Below, in pieces: positions 62,720 to 64,000 of a stretch of 64,000 nucleotides of DNA. This DNA comes from Pseudoflavonifractor sp. MSJ-30 (lineage in GTDB: Bacteria; Bacillota; Clostridia; Oscillospirales; Oscillospiraceae). The notes below the pieces were generated by a model that saw nothing but the letters and a program-made list of their open reading frames with translations, had not been told where the DNA came from and searched no databases. The stretch spans positions 62,001 to 126,000 of the forward strand of contig NZ_JAHLPU010000051.1 in NCBI RefSeq assembly GCF_018918045.1, in the 5' to 3' direction. Within the stretch, counting starts at the first letter, position 1; each line of letters begins with the position of its first letter. A program made the translations under genes and the position numbers.

Positions 62720-64000
62720 ATGCCGAGCAAATACAGAATCATTTTGGAGATGGCGTCCCAGACTGCCAGGGATATCGCCTCCAATGCCGACCGATATACC
62801 AATTTTCTGATTACGGCGGCAAACAACTACAAGTACAGCTTTAAGGAGCAGCTGCTCATCCATGCGCAGAAGCCGGATGCAACGGCGTGTGCGGAAATCG
62901 ACACATGGAATAAACTCGGCAGATGGGTAAACAAGGGCACGAAAGGCATCGCGCTGCTGATCGACAGAGATGTTCCCTACAAGCTGAGACATGTCTTTGA
63001 TATCTCCGACACCAACAGCCGCGCCGGAAGGAACATCACCCTTTGGCAGATGAAACCGGAGTACGAATATGCGGTATCGGAAAGCCTTCAGGCCAGCTTC
63101 GGCGATGTGGAGGAGCCGCGAGATTTCCCGCACCTTCTCATGGATATTTCCGGTTATGCCGTGGAGGATAATCTTTCAGATTATCTCATGGAGCTGAACG
63201 CTGTCAAAGCCGGCAGCTTTCTGGAGGAGCTGGACGACGCAAGCCTTGAAGCGTGGCTGAAAACCACGCTGAAAAGCAGCGTCGCTTTTATGGCACTCTC
63301 CCGTGCGGGGTATGAGCCGAGGCAGTATTTTGATCGGGAGGATTTCAGCCACCTCTTTGACTTCAACACCGTGGAGGTTATCTCCGTGCTCGGTGCCGCA
63401 GTCAGCGATATTTCTGAGATGGTCATCCGTGAAATGGGCGAAACCGTCAAGGAGATGGAGAAGGAGGAAAAGCGGAAGATTCGCACATTTGCGCAGACCG
63501 GTTCTTCTGCGTATCATAAGAACCGAACAGAAAACAAGGAAAGGAGCAACGAATATGGAACTGGCCTATACGATGCAGGGGGATTATCTGATTCCCGATC
63601 TGACCGTGCCGGAGAGCCCGAAGCTTGGGAAGTATGGAATGCTGCGGCGGACATTCCTCCGCGAGCACCGGGATGGGATCTACACCGGGATGCTGCTGAA
63701 CGGAACACTGAACGGCCATCTGGAGGAGGTGGACCGGCAGGCGCAGAAGATGCTGGACGACCTGACCGAGCAGATGAAGGCGCTGAACGGAGTGACGGAG
63801 CAGCTGAAGGCAGAGGATCAGATGCAGTGGGTGCAGATGATGAACTCCATTCGTCACTCGGCGGAGGAAGTGATTCTGAACGACCTGATCTACGCGTAAC
63901 CCTCCCCACAGTTGAACAGCAGCAGGAAATTATCGCAGAAGCGGAGGAAGAAAAATCCTCCGCTTTTGCTATTTCTCAGGAGGACATCGACGCCATTCTG
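62720..64000 (+). CDS. Large polyvalent protein of the conjugative element (5' part, runs off the window)
   Basis: 427 codons are visible with no stop; AAGGAGGG precedes the ATG at 62720. Residues 1-270 are a folded region: SKYRIILEMASQTARDIASNADRYTNFLITAANNYKYSFKEQLLIHAQKPDATACAEIDTWNKLGRWVNKGTKGIALLID, which resembles the N-terminal domain of ICE-encoded antirestriction/helicase polyproteins. Residues about 279-390 are a low-complexity Gly/Asp/Arg/Glu linker (GGGSDSERPD near its end), exactly the segment that encodes tnpV in the +1 frame. Ordered sequence returns with TVEQQQEIIAEAEEEKSSAF. Later domains lie outside the window. Confidence 0.75.
   Translation, partial: MPSKYRIILEMASQTARDIASNADRYTNFLITAANNYKYSFKEQLLIHAQKPDATACAEIDTWNKLGRWVNKGTKGIALLIDRDVPYKLRHVFDISDTNSRAGRNITLWQMKPEYEYAVSESLQASFGDVEEPRDFPHLLMDISGYAVEDNLSDYLMELNAVKAGSFLEELDDASLEAWLKTTLKSSVAFMALSRAGYEPRQYFDREDFSHLFDFNTVEVISVLGAAVSDISEMVIREMGETVKEMEKEEKRKIRTFAQTGSSAYHKNRTENKERSNEYGTGLYDAGGLSDSRSDRAGEPEAWEVWNAAADIPPRAPGWDLHRDAAERNTERPSGGGGPAGAEDAGRPDRADEGAERSDGAAEGRGSDAVGADDELHSSLGGGSDSERPDLRVTLPTVEQQQEIIAEAEEEKSSAFAISQEDIDAIL
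63555..63899 (+). CDS. tnpV: TnpV-family protein nested in the +1 frame of the polyvalent gene
   Basis: 114 residues; AAAGGAG eight bases before the ATG. It aligns over its whole length with the stand-alone TnpV at 2511-2888: YTMQGDYLIPDLTVPESPKLGKYGMLRR, LREHRDGIYTGMLLNGTLNGHLEEVDRQAQKML, LKAEDQMQWVQMMNSIRHSAEEVILNDLIYA. The host gene reads through all 345 bases in another frame without a stop, and both ends of that frame look genuine. TnpV function is unknown, though it marks integrative elements. Protein-level homology makes coding in this frame very likely. Confidence 0.8.
   Translation: MELAYTMQGDYLIPDLTVPESPKLGKYGMLRRTFLREHRDGIYTGMLLNGTLNGHLEEVDRQAQKMLDDLTEQMKALNGVTEQLKAEDQMQWVQMMNSIRHSAEEVILNDLIYA

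Larger units (their letters stand above)
51606..64000. mobile_element. Left part of a second, conjugative-type integrative element
   Basis: From just after lysS to the right edge the genes are parA, parB, a lipoprotein, a sortase-anchored adhesin, small proteins joined by ATGA overlaps and a large polyvalent protein, all rightward. This order resembles the non-mating half of large Firmicutes ICEs. No integrase, relaxase or type IV secretion gene is visible; they would lie further right. Integration beside lysS is inferred from the arm-type repeats at 51638-51665. Confidence 0.65.

Noticed and set aside
1..64000. CRISPR arrays, tRNA and rRNA genes
   Set aside because: No regularly spaced repeat-spacer series and no tRNA- or rRNA-like sequence was noticed anywhere, including at the element borders, so integration is not at a tRNA gene.

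Overview
The window looks like a chromosomal segment of a gut-type Clostridia (Firmicutes, probably an Oscillospiraceae relative). Evidence: most genes are GC-rich with CTG/CGG/GGC-biased codons, nearly all are preceded by AGGAGG-type ribosome binding sites, promoters are consensus TTGACA-17-TATAAT, and the gene content is typical (pyruvate phosphate dikinase, greA-lysS, SdpR/SdpI, NusG-II protein, DUF5692). This is inferred from content, not from a 16S gene. No rRNA, tRNA or CRISPR array was seen.

Layout. 1-2,900: AT-richer accessory genes (DUF4177, two XRE regulators, small membrane proteins, a DUF3169 protein, a stand-alone tnpV). 3,000-5,640: a nickel-pincer cofactor operon (His-rich CsoR/RcnR-type sensor, larE, larB, a LarC made of the C-terminal half only, and a FakA-like C-terminal domain). 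5,950-11,760: a sugar-type ABC importer with an unusual doubly anchored binding protein, a lipoprotein and a GtrA protein. 11,930-16,100: DUF5692, SGNH hydrolase, NusG-II protein, an uncatalogued 20-codon gene, birA-bioY. 16,200-20,450: four overlapping glycosyltransferases. 20,500-30,100: a seven-gene sugar/polyol operon read leftward (hydrolase, binding protein, RbsA/RbsC-type transporter, small membrane protein, two dehydrogenases) with a ROK repressor and a XylR-like operator. 30,300-37,400: mgtE with a structured, uORF-containing leader, small redox and zinc-ribbon proteins, a NUDIX hydrolase, ppdK with an Ala-rich tail, DUF2284 and a low-molecular-weight tyrosine phosphatase.

37,390-46,721 is a complete integrative mobilizable element. 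It sits in the 5' end of the phosphatase gene and carries int, xis, vapE, a CHC2 primase, a MOBQ relaxase, a recognisable MOBQ oriT and regulators. It leaves a 43-codon remnant of the original phosphatase start at the far end. Host genes resume with the sdpR-yhfC-sdpI operon (under a 31-bp palindrome), greA and lysS.

lysS ends with a MetRS-type tRNA-binding domain whose codon usage changes abruptly. Immediately after it come integrase arm-type repeats and three tandem terminators. From about 51,606 to the right edge lies a second, larger conjugative-type element: parA-parB, a lipoprotein, a 1,406-residue thioester/Cna-B adhesin, a 28-residue membrane peptide, and a chain of genes joined by ATGA overlaps. 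The last is a large polyvalent protein that runs off the window. A complete tnpV-family gene is nested in its +1 frame, with both frames open for 345 bases. This nested pair, the 20-codon gene with Cys every seventh residue, the mgtE leader and the lysS junction are the observations most worth pursuing.
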